From: Tilletia caries
Taxonomy: Eukaryota > Basidiomycota > Exobasidiomycetes > Tilletiales > Tilletiaceae
NCBI GenBank assembly: GCA_032718865.1
Contig: JALUTQ010000046.1
Coordinates: forward strand, 992,001-1,056,000
Reading direction: 5' to 3'
DNA length: 64,000 nucleotides
Notes under the pieces: generated by a model
What the model was told of the DNA's origin: nothing
Databases searched by the model: none
The model's input: only the letters and a program-made list of their open reading frames with translations
Shown here: one piece after another, positions 31,550 through 40,600 of the stretch
How positions within the stretch are numbered: the stretch's first letter is position 1
Layout of the letters: the number at the start of each line of letters is the position of its first letter
Made by a program: the position numbers and the translations under genes

Positions 31550-31866
31550 GAGCGCAGGAGAAGCCCCCCCAGCCACTGCGCTCTGAGAATGAGAGAGCCC
31601 TTATGCGATACCTTCAAGTAGAAGGTACCGAGTCAAAGCCCAAAGGAGTGGCCGGACAAGTGCTTGAGGTTCCGACGAAGCCCAAAACACGCATGATTCA
31701 GCGGCGGTCTATGAAACCGCCTGAACAGCGCAGTAGGCGAGAGGCTTCCACTTGACGAGCCGCATCCCGTCTCCTCCCCGGCGGTTTATGAAACCGCCGT
31801 AAGTAAAGGCGGCGAAGGGATCCAGCACGTCGCAGGGGCAAGCCTCCCGACCACTGCGCTGTTGGG
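31550..31866. repeat. Cluster of related inverted repeats and two GGCGGT..ACCGCC hairpins
   Basis: GGCGGTCTATGAAACCGCC (near 31703) and GGCGGTTTATGAAACCGCC (near 31781) are near-identical stem-loops about 78 bases apart. AACAGCGCAGTAGGCGAGAG at about 31724 faces its degenerate complement at about 31838-31866, and a third, more diverged pair lies at about 31552-31585. This looks like a decayed palindromic element. Confidence 0.65.
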
Positions 31867-32357
31867 AGAGGAGAGAAAAGCCGAATCCGAAGACGACGTA
31901 GAGAAGGACTCACACCGGCGAAGCGGATGAATCGGTCCCTGGATAGGGAGAGCTCCTGACCTACCCTACCAGTGGAAGCCCCCCTCGACGCTCGAAGAAC
32001 CGGGGACAGTGTGCGTTAGATGACGGTACTTGGTGTCTGCGCCATCGTATGAGACACACGAAGAGAGCCGTCCGCAACACTGATCCGATCCCTTGAGGTC
32101 TTGAAGGGAAGCCGAGGTCGGTCAGGTGCAGAGGAGGCGCGCTTGTGAGCGGAGAGTGAAGATAGAGGAAACATGGTGGACAGATGTAAGGTCCCACCGT
32201 GGACAGGAAGGATGACCGGATGGGATGACCCCATGGTGGAAGGACCGATGATGCATAGGCGGACGGATGTACGTCGACGCCGAGCAGCGATGGTGGAAGG
32301 TTGTGCCGATGGACCGTGACTGGAGGTGATTATGGCGACGGCGGAGGGAGGCTCTAT

Positions 32358-32425
32358 AGGTGAGAGGGTGGGAGAGTGGGAGAGTGGGAGAGTGGGAGAG
32401 TGGAAGGGTGAAAGAGTGGAAGAGT
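32358..32425 (+). repeat. GGGAGAGT octamer tandem repeat
   Basis: GGGAGAGT units repeat at least five times and then decay into GGAAGAGT-like units. Confidence 0.85.
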
Positions 32426-33570
32426 GTGTGTGGAGGCTGTCTCGTTGGTGATGAGAAGAGGAGAGTGTGTGGCTCCGTGAAGGTGACGAGGGTGAGGGAA
32501 AAAAGTGGGACAAAAAGGTCTCCAGAGGGCCTTGTTTTATACCTTCGTCCGCCGGTCAGATTGCCTGTTGGAGAGTCATAGCCAGAGGAACAGACGATAC
32601 TGTAGATTAGTGTTACGACATTCGTTGCACAGGGAAGAGAAAGAGCACATCACACTGACCAGATACTGGATGCTTTTCGACACCTTTGCCACGCTGGCAG
32701 TGTTTCGCGCGCTGGAAGAGCCTAGTGGTGGATAGTGCAACCTGTCGCACTGCGTGATGGAGATGTCAGCGCATCGATGGATTGCTGGCGAGTGGCATGC
32801 CGCATGCATGAGCGCGTTGCATTCGTAGGAAGTGGGAGCAGAATTCAGCAGGAATGGGGGTATGAGAAAGAGAAAGGAAAGAGAAGAATGAGCAGAGAAG
32901 CATAAGCGCAAGTGCACAATCCATTCGCTGCTTTCCGACCATCTTTTTGAGACTGCAGACGAGACTAGAGAGCCGGGAGGTATGATGCTGAGGAGGATCG
33001 CCAAGGTATGTTGCGGAGCTATCTGTGAGCTGAGGAGTGCGTTGGGATGGAGCGGTCAGGAAGGTCAGCCAGCCAGCGAGCTCACGGGGAAAAAGCCTTA
33101 CGGCGCGCGCAGCGTAGACACGCGGAGGAGACGTGTCAGTCAGTTGCCACTCTGCTGCTCCCGCCATGCAAGCGTCGTCGGCGGCGGCCAACTCGCTGTC
33201 TCGTTGGTCGTGCACTCAGACGCCCAGGCGCGAGTTGACCTGCGGTGAGTAGAACGGCAAGATAAGATAGCGGCTTTTGGCCTTCGGAGATAAGAAGTGA
33301 TATCTCCGTCTTACGGGCGCAAGCAAGGATGGGATCGGCGGAGATCTCAGCTCATCTCACATCTCACTCCAAATCCTTGATTCAGCTTTCTCTTTCCCAC
33401 AGCCACTAGCCACCTTCGCCCTCGACTTCCCACGCAGGCCATCGCACAGCAGAGCGAAGACGACGACAACGACAACGAGGCGCGCGCCGATCTCATCCCA
33501 CTCTGTCACTCAGCCGGCAAGTGAAGAGCCAACCAGGCCAGTACCAAGTACCAAGTCGCCACGTTCGTCA

Positions 33571-33600
33571 CTTCAACTTCAACTTCAACTTCAACTTCAA
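33571..33600 (+). repeat. CTTCAA hexamer repeat directly upstream of the MFS start codon
   Basis: Five CTTCAA/TTCAAC units end four bases before the ATG at 33604, so they lie in the 5' leader of the transporter mRNA. Confidence 0.85.
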
Positions 33601-33603
33601 ATC

Positions 33604-36083
33604 ATGTCAGCAGCCAGTCCACCTCCGCCTGTCAGCAACAGCAACAGCAGCGCTGAGCAGCAGCAGCATCAAGATGATTTCATACCCGCATCATCCACAA
33701 GCATGGGCCCACAGGGCGACCCATCCCTCCCCATACTAGCAGCGACAGCAGCAACAGCAGCAACAGCAGCAACAGCAGAGCAAGACAAAAAGTACACCCC
33801 ATCCTCATCATCAAACAACAACCACCTCGACGAGCACCTCCGCTGGTCCGCCGGCCGACCGTGGTACAAACGCCCATCAGACGTCTGGCTCCGCCCCTTC
33901 GCCATCTTCCTAGCATGCATCATGGGCGCCTCCCTCGCCCCGCGCGCCGAACTCTACATACAACTCGTCTGTCATGAACTGTTGGGCGACGTCGCGGACC
34001 CGCTCACCTGTCGGAAGTCGCCCCATGTCGAGGCTGCCAGTGCGTCGCTTCAGCTGAGGATGACGCTTGCTATGGGTGTGCTTAGTGTGTATACTACGGG
34101 CGCGTGGGGCGCGCTCTCGGATCGGAAGGGAAGGACCTACGTGCTCCGACTCGCTTGTTGTGGGCTGATCTGTACCGACCTCGCCTTTTTCGCTGTCACG
34201 CTGCTCCCACCCCGCGGCTGGCACTTGCCCGGTGGATACAACTTCCTCATCGTCGGGAGCGTCGTCGAAGGTCTCCTCGGCGGCTTTGCCACGCTGATCG
34301 CCGCTCACCAGGCGTATATCGCTGATACGACTCCGAGCGGGACGCGCGCGAGGACCTTTGCTATCTTTGGCGGGTGCATGTTTGGCGGTCTTGCGTTGGG
34401 TCCTATCCTCGGTGGCTTCATCGTCGATTGGACCGGTGACATCCTCAGCGTGTTCTACCTCGCCTTCGTCGCCCACGTCATCTACCTCGTCTTTGTTGGC
34501 TTCGTGCTGCCGGAGAGTGTCAGTCCCGAACGCAAAGCGGCGGCGGAGCGCGAGGGCGAGGTTGCTGAGCTGAAGCGGAGGCAGGAGTTTGAGCAGCAGT
34601 TGGCGGAGGCTAGCGGTCCTGATCATGATGAGGAGGAGGAGGAGGATGGTCAGACCCGACCGAGACGTCGGTCGAAGGCACGGATGCGTACCATCATTGT
34701 CCACATCTCTGCCATAACGCTCCGGCAGATCACAAGACCACTGGCTCCCATGGCTATGCTCCTTCCCAAACGCTACACGCAAGACCACCCCACCCACCAG
34801 CAACAAGACAGCTCCCACTCTCGCTCCCCCTCGCGCGAAAACGGCGAGAACAACCAGTCCTCGTCGCACATCTCCGTCTCCCGCCTCACCCCGCGCCGCT
34901 CCCTCGAACGCAACCTCTTCCTCCTCTCGCTCGCCTACTTCGTCGAGAGCACCGTGATGGGCATCCTCTCCTCCAAGCTCCAGTACTCGATCCTGCTCTT
35001 TGGCTGGGGGCCGAAAGAGTTGGGCGAGTATATGAGTTTCGCGAGTATCACAAGGGTGATTTCGCTTATGCTTGTGTTGCCGCTTGCGATTCGGAAGTTG
35101 CATCGGCCCGAGAGGGCGGTGAGGAAGAGTGAGGATGAGGATCGGAGACGGAGTGAGGCCTTTTTGGAGGAGGGCGGGTCGTTTGATGTGCTTGCGCGTG
35201 GGGCAAGGTCTGGTGAGGCTTCGGCTTCGAGTTCGACGGGTACGGCGGTGGATCCTGCTGCTGGGTCAGGGTCTTCTAAGCCCACGGAACGGTATCGGGA
35301 CGATCCCAGTCAGGCGTCGTCTTCGTCTTCCGAAAGCGAGACGCTCATCTCACCAACGGATACGCCTCGCTCTCGGTCCGTGCATTTCACCGACAGAAAC
35401 GATGGGCAGCAGGAGGAGGACAATGACGTCGCCGTGCCACCGGAGATGACCCGGTCGGGCTCCTTCCTGGCGCCAGCGTCGGTGGAGGACGAACTCTGGA
35501 CGCTCCGTTCCCGCCACCTCCGTCTAATCCACGACAGCGCCTTCGACCTACGCCTAGCCCGGGCCTCCCTAATCATCGGCGCGATCTCGTACCTGCTCCT
35601 CTCCCTCAGCCAAACACCCTGGGTCTACCTGCTCTCGACGGCGATGACGAGTCTGGGTGGGGCGGGCAATGCGGCGATGAGCAGTCTTGCGTTGGCGTTG
35701 TTGCAGAATTCGGGCGATGCGGGGAAACTGTTCTCGGCTTGGAGTGTGCTGAGTGCGATTGCGACGAGCGTGTTGGGGCCTTTGATGTTTACCAACCTGT
35801 TTGTGGCGACGGTGGATAGCTTTCCGGGGGCGATCTTCGTTTTGGGCGTTGGTGAGTCTGGTTTCCCTTTCCTTGGTTCTGGCACCGTAGGGGGGGTGCT
35901 GCTATTGCTGAGGGTGAAGGGTACTGATCAAACCACCTCTGTGCTTTCTCCTCAGTGCTGTTCATCGCCTCCTTCTTGTTGCTGTCCTTCGTCAAGGTCC
36001 GGGCACCACACTCGCTCCCCATCCTTCCGCCTCGCAGGAGTCGGCAGTCACACGCAGACACGAACACCGCAGCTTCGTCATGA
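33604..36083 (+). CDS. Major facilitator superfamily transporter, drug:H+ antiporter-like (791 aa)
   Basis: Exons 33604-35851 and 35956-36083 join in phase (LGV then LFIASFLLLSFVK). A hydrophilic N terminus of about 95 residues precedes the first membrane segment (PFAIFLACIMGASLAP). Loop 2-3 has the MFS motif A form GALSDRKGR. Further segments include FLIVGSVVEGLLGGFATLIA and FGGCMFGGLALGPILGGF. A charged central loop (about residues 310-430) separates the halves, and a second large hydrophilic insertion (about 500-640) splits the C-terminal half. C-terminal segments include AMTSLGGAGNAAMSSLALAL. The resemblance is to the multidrug and tetracycline-type MFS antiporters of fungi; the substrate cannot be inferred. 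Unspliced, the frame would run past 36083 to a long unrelated tail, so the intron decides the C terminus. Confidence 0.88.
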
Positions 36084-36500
36084 CCGGCCGGGAAGGACTG
36101 GCCTGGCTCGAGGACGGCAACTTGAGGACTCTTCCTTTCTTGGGATACTTACTTATTCATTTCCAACCAGCGTTCAGGTGCTGCTCTTTCCACGCACACT
36201 CTCTCTCGATGTAACCCATACACACACACGGCTTGCACCCATCCCCCATCCCCCATTCACCCTCTACCCACTTCTCAGTCACGCGTAATGATGTTGTCCT
36301 TTCTGTCCGCTTGTTCTGCCTCCGCAATCTGTACCAATCGTTTGCATGATGTTCGATGTGGTCTGTGCTGCGAGCTTGGATCGAAGCGAGGGGTTGGAGG
36401 AAGATGTTACATAGATGACCCCTCCTACCCTACTGTCCCCCCTGTGTGAGCGACGAGGGAAACCATCACCACGCAACAGACCCACGTCGCTCCCTTGGCC
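36084..36500. other. Spacer between MFS and LRR genes
   Basis: 3' UTR of the transporter and the promoter/leader of the LRR gene. It includes a CACACACA stretch and no gene. Confidence 0.6.
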
Positions 36501-39500
36501 ATGGACACCATCTCTGGCGACGTCTGGCTGCGCGAATGGGCAAAGTGGATCCGCCTGAACGAGGCCAAGCTCAGCGATGCGCCGCCCCACGCACATCATC
36601 ACCCGCACGCCGGCACCAACACTGGCCTCGGATCATGGCTCGGCCTCGGACTGGGCTCCATCATGGGTGGCTCCCAAAGCGCGGCTGAGCAGCAGAGACA
36701 GCAGCAGCGCACACGCACCCTCTCTACTCCCCTGCGCAATGGTCCGCCCCAATCGCGCACTGGGGCTGTCACGACTTCGGGCGCAGGGGCCGGCGGTGGA
36801 TCTCAACCGCTTGCGTTGAGGTTGAATGTGCATTACCTGTACTACATCCTCCTCCGCGCCGATGCCATCTCCCTACCCGTCGGTCCGCTCGACGTGCGGA
36901 TACCAGGCGCGGTCACCGGCAGCAATGGCGGCCAGAGACCGAACTCCTACTTCTCCCTGCTCAGTGCCAGGCGGGAGGAGAAGAAACGCGCGGGAGGGGA
37001 GGACGACAATTCGGATGCTGTCAGTGTCAAGAGTACCTTCTCACTGGCCCCTTCTACCTGGTGGGGCTTGGGTGGGGGTAGTACAACCGGCAGCGGTGGC
37101 GCCACTCTCGAAGATCCAGACCGAGACCTCAAATACATCTACTCAGCCTTGACCAAGATCCCCTCGCTCCGGCTCGAACCGCCGCCGTTACCGACAACCC
37201 AGGGAAACAGTAGCACGTCCCTCATCCGGAACCACGAAGAGAACTGTCCAGGAACGTACGCCGTACCCCTCGACCTCTTCAAAAACGTCCACGTGCTCGA
37301 GACAGTCGACGTCGACCCGCGCACGCTGCTCGGCTGGGACCGACTCTCGATCCAGCTCCGCAGTCTGACGGTCAACAGGAGCGGGGTGGAGGACGTTACG
37401 GATTTGCTGGTGGATAAGGTTGTGGATGATGCGCAGAGACGGAAGGGGGTACGGGTGAGGGATCGGAAGAGGAAGGTTCATGCGCCGGAGGGGGCGGAGC
37501 TTTCGCCTGTCTCGGACGAGGAGGAGGAGGAGGAGAGTAAGGCAGGAGGAGGCGCAGAGAATGATGCGCAGCCTACTGGAACTGGGACTGGGGCGTTAGA
37601 AGATTCTGGCTCGCTGTTGCCTTCCCAAGCTGCGGCCAAAGCAGCAGCCTCAGCCCCCCTCCCCACCGACGCTCTCCCCTCCCTCGCCTGGCACTTCCTC
37701 CGCTACCTCTCCCTAGCCGACAACGCGCTCACCTTCCTCCCCTCGGCCCCGCTCCTCGCGCTCTCAGGGCTGACCCACCTCGACCTGTCCTCGAACCTGC
37801 TCAACTCGGTGCCCCCGGCGCTAGCAGCCTTACCAAGCCTGGCCGTCCTTAACCTGAGCACGAATTTGTTGGAGTCCGTGCTGGGGATCTACACCCTCAT
37901 CCCGCACATCCGCGTCCTTAACCTGTCCCACAACCGACTCGACTCGCTCTGTGGTCTCGAGCGTCTCTCGGCTCTGCGCCGGATCGACCTTCGTCATAAC
38001 GAGCTCTACGACGTCGGTGAGATCGGCCGGTTGGTCGACTGTGCCAAACTAGCGGAGGTCTGGGTGGGCACGGGTAACATTGGGCTCTTTGAGGAACGGC
38101 CTGATTGGCGGGTCGACTGTTTCGTCCTCTTTGAGCAAGAGGGTCGCTTTGGACTCAAGATTGACGGAGAGGGGCCCGGTTGGTTGGAGAGAGGTCGGAT
38201 TCGGGAACGCGTGCCGCAGACGGCGAAGTGGAAGCAGGCGAAGGCGGCTGCTGATAAAGAGGCGGAGGCGAAAGTTGCTGCGGCTGCGGCGGCTGCTGCC
38301 AAAGTGGACCAGAAGGGCAAAGGGAAGGGCAAAGGGAAGGTGGGGAATGGGGCGCAGGGGGAGGAGCTCGAGGCTGCTGTCATAGGCCCAACGGCGGCGA
38401 TCCAGGTTGCCGCATCTCGTCGAGCAGCAGGTCGGACAGGCACCAGTATGGGTGGGACGCGTCTCCGGGTGGCAACAGCAGACGGAGGGAACAGTCTCTC
38501 GCCCCCCCGCGTTCAGCCTCGGAGTCGACGTCCGACCAGCTCCAGTCTGCTCACGGACATCGATGCCGGTGCGGATGATGAGGAAGACGAAGGAGGAGGA
38601 GGAGGAGGGCCGCTCGATGTTCTCAGGTTGTCGGGCGCGCGGGCGACTTCACCTAGTGGACGCTCGCATCGGAGTGCTGCGGGCGGTGGTCGACGTGGAG
38701 GCGGACCACGTCGACGTGAGAGTGACGCGAGTTCGACGGGCGGGTTCGCGGCGCGTCTTCTTGCGGAACGACAGCAGGCCTCGGCGTCGGGTCCTCGTCG
38801 GAGGAATCGACGGTTGATCGATCTTGAGAACAACGCGGGAGCGGGCGGCGGTGGCGTTGCTTCGATGAATCTGTTGGCGGGGCAACCTGAGGGCAAGCCG
38901 GCTTCTACGGCGTCTCTCTTCTCCAGTTCGGGCGTGATTGGGCTTGCGGCTGCGGAAGAGCGAGATTCTTCGCCGGCTTCGATCGCCGTGGCCTCCCGGC
39001 TCGGATCGGTCCTGCCCGACCCGCCGGCTGACCATCGAAGCGGGTTGGGCATGAGTCGAACTTCGACCGTATCCTCCGCCGCCATACCACCCCTGTCCAA
39101 CTCCGTAATCGACCAGGAAGCTCTATCGGCGGCCGAATCTGACTTCTCGGCCATGTCTGACTCCGAAGCGATCAAGCGGGCCGTGCTCCAGGGCCGGAAC
39201 GACCTCGCGGCCAGTCCGTACGTGACTGCGGGCCCGGATGGGGCGCCGACGGAGAATCGACCGCCGCCGGCGTGGATGAATAGTGTGGGCCGGAAGAGCG
39301 GGGCTGGTGCTAGGTTGGGGAGCATGGCTGTGAGTCAGGCTGTGCTGTCGCCTGCTGAGAGCGGTAGTGCGGGCGAGGGTGCAGGCTCCGGCGGCGGTGG
39401 TGGGGGTGGTGGGTTTTTGTCGAGTCCGGGGACGCCGGGTGGACAGTTCGGAAGCAGTCCGAACCTCGTTGATGACGAGGTGGAGCGGGCTGCGCAGCGA

Positions 39501-40388
39501 CAGCGGAGATTGAGCCATGCTGCGAAGACGGGCGGTCGATCGTTGGCCCCGCCGCCGTCTGGCTCACCCCGTCCGACGTTCAATCGGCACGACAGTACGA
39601 ACTCGACGGGTGGTGGGATCTCTGCACCTCCGGGGCTTGCCGTTCCCGCTGACGTCCTGGCGGCGGATCCTGGGCTTTTGAGTCCGAGTAGGGGGTCGCC
39701 TCGGAATAATGATCATCAGGGACGTCTGCCGCCGTCACCACTGACGCCTCGGAGAACTCAGCACGGCCGGAGCTCGTCACATCAGCGAAGTCCCCCTGTT
39801 GCTGGGGCTGGGCCTGGGGGCGACGTGGCTTCCCTCTCGCGAATTTCAGGTTCCGCGGCTCGTGCGCGGCCGAATGCGGATCAGATCCAGAGTCGTCGCT
39901 CGCGGGTCAGTTTGAGCATGTATGACCCGCCCTCGCCCATCGGGGGACCTGCCGGGGGAGTATCGGCGGGTCTGCCTCAAGTTGGAACGGGCTTGCCTGC
40001 CGGCGGTACGGCCGGGATGGACGCTTCGGATGCGTTCCGGCGTCGGATTGAAGCGCTCAAGGGCGAAGTTGGCGACGACTGGTTACGGCTTATGGTCGCT
40101 CGGAACGAACAGGCCCAAAGTCAGAGTCAAGGTCAAGCTCAGCCTGATCTCGGTCGGAGGGGCAGCGCGGCGACGGGTGCTGGGTTGGTACCGCGAGTGA
40201 GGAAGTTGTCTAACGGGACGAAGGCGAGTCGGAAGGCTGGAGCTGGAGCTGGAGCTGGAGCTGGAGCTGGAGCTGGGACGGGGCGGAAGGAGGAAGAAGG
40301 GTCTCGCAAGCCTCAGCAGCAGCAGCACAAGGCGGCGGTTGTCGACGTCAATAGAGGAGACAGGGATTCGCAACGACAGGAGGGGTGA
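36501..40388 (+). CDS. Large leucine-rich-repeat protein of unknown role (1295 aa)
   Basis: A single exon from the first in-frame ATG (MDTISGDVWLREWAKWIRLN). About 115 residues in, LNVHYLYYILLRADAISLPV marks a conserved-looking region, followed by FKNVHVLETVDVDPRTLLGW. Residues about 393-527 hold at least five LRRs: LRYLSLADNALTFLP, LTHLDLSSNLLNSVP, LAVLNLSTNLLESV, IRVLNLSHNRLDSL and LRRIDLRHNELYDV, closed by a cap reading LAEVWVGTGN and the RVDCFVLFEQ strand. After a Lys/Ala helix (QAKAAADKEAEAKVAAAAAA) the rest is Ser/Gly/Pro-rich and probably disordered, with an AGAGAG run near the end. The LRRs resemble the SDS22/nischarin type, which bind phosphatases or small GTPases. I do not recognise a named orthologue; scaffold or signalling adaptor is a guess. 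Confidence 0.8.
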   Translation: MDTISGDVWLREWAKWIRLNEAKLSDAPPHAHHHPHAGTNTGLGSWLGLGLGSIMGGSQSAAEQQRQQQRTRTLSTPLRNGPPQSRTGAVTTSGAGAGGGSQPLALRLNVHYLYYILLRADAISLPVGPLDVRIPGAVTGSNGGQRPNSYFSLLSARREEKKRAGGEDDNSDAVSVKSTFSLAPSTWWGLGGGSTTGSGGATLEDPDRDLKYIYSALTKIPSLRLEPPPLPTTQGNSSTSLIRNHEENCPGTYAVPLDLFKNVHVLETVDVDPRTLLGWDRLSIQLRSLTVNRSGVEDVTDLLVDKVVDDAQRRKGVRVRDRKRKVHAPEGAELSPVSDEEEEEESKAGGGAENDAQPTGTGTGALEDSGSLLPSQAAAKAAASAPLPTDALPSLAWHFLRYLSLADNALTFLPSAPLLALSGLTHLDLSSNLLNSVPPALAALPSLAVLNLSTNLLESVLGIYTLIPHIRVLNLSHNRLDSLCGLERLSALRRIDLRHNELYDVGEIGRLVDCAKLAEVWVGTGNIGLFEERPDWRVDCFVLFEQEGRFGLKIDGEGPGWLERGRIRERVPQTAKWKQAKAAADKEAEAKVAAAAAAAAKVDQKGKGKGKGKVGNGAQGEELEAAVIGPTAAIQVAASRRAAGRTGTSMGGTRLRVATADGGNSLSPPRVQPRSRRPTSSSLLTDIDAGADDEEDEGGGGGGPLDVLRLSGARATSPSGRSHRSAAGGGRRGGGPRRRESDASSTGGFAARLLAERQQASASGPRRRNRRLIDLENNAGAGGGGVASMNLLAGQPEGKPASTASLFSSSGVIGLAAAEERDSSPASIAVASRLGSVLPDPPADHRSGLGMSRTSTVSSAAIPPLSNSVIDQEALSAAESDFSAMSDSEAIKRAVLQGRNDLAASPYVTAGPDGAPTENRPPPAWMNSVGRKSGAGARLGSMAVSQAVLSPAESGSAGEGAGSGGGGGGGGFLSSPGTPGGQFGSSPNLVDDEVERAAQRQRRLSHAAKTGGRSLAPPPSGSPRPTFNRHDSTNSTGGGISAPPGLAVPADVLAADPGLLSPSRGSPRNNDHQGRLPPSPLTPRRTQHGRSSSHQRSPPVAGAGPGGDVASLSRISGSAARARPNADQIQSRRSRVSLSMYDPPSPIGGPAGGVSAGLPQVGTGLPAGGTAGMDASDAFRRRIEALKGEVGDDWLRLMVARNEQAQSQSQGQAQPDLGRRGSAATGAGLVPRVRKLSNGTKASRKAGAGAGAGAGAGAGTGRKEEEGSRKPQQQQHKAAVVDVNRGDRDSQRQEG
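40236..40275 (+). repeat. CTGGAG hexamer run coding for Ala-Gly
   Basis: Near-perfect GGAGCT units translate as alternating Ala-Gly close to the C terminus of the LRR protein. Confidence 0.85.
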
Positions 40389-40600
40389 TGCTTCTTTCTT
40401 TTCCATTTTTGCATTCCCCATCCCCCTTGTATCACACATAATGATCTCCCCTTCCCCCCAATCCATAACTATTCGTCAGGAAGACCCCCGACGTGGTGTG
40501 AGTTGAATGAATGTGTATGCATGGCGAAGACGGGACAGAGACAGAGCGGAGCGTAAAGGAGTGGAAAGTGTCCTGTTCGGAAGGCGATATACATATATCT
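40389..40600. other. Short convergent spacer
   Basis: 3' ends of the LRR gene and of the fused Rossmann-epoxide hydrolase gene. Nothing else is seen. Confidence 0.6.

Larger units (their letters stand above)
31266..33603. other. Gene-poor 2.3-kb spacer with hairpins and simple repeats
   Basis: No frame here is convincing as a gene. The first 650 bases carry several hairpins (listed separately), then purine-rich simple repeats at about 32358-32430, then ordinary spacer and the promoter of the MFS gene. Open frames at 32576-33004 and 32982-33248 have no recognisable domain or coherent splice partners. Confidence 0.55.

Noticed and set aside
31550..31866. GGCGGT hairpins as a CRISPR-like array
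   Set aside because: There are only two hairpin copies, no regular spacers and a eukaryotic context.
31266..33603. tRNA or other structured RNA gene in the long spacer
   Set aside because: I looked for B-box-like GGTTCRANYCC and cloverleaf arms and found none that fold convincingly; a covariance-model scan would be decisive.
35852..36288. Unspliced C terminus of the MFS transporter
   Set aside because: Removing the GTGAGT..CAG intron gives a normal last membrane segment (LFIASFLLLSFVK); read-through gives a low-complexity tail.
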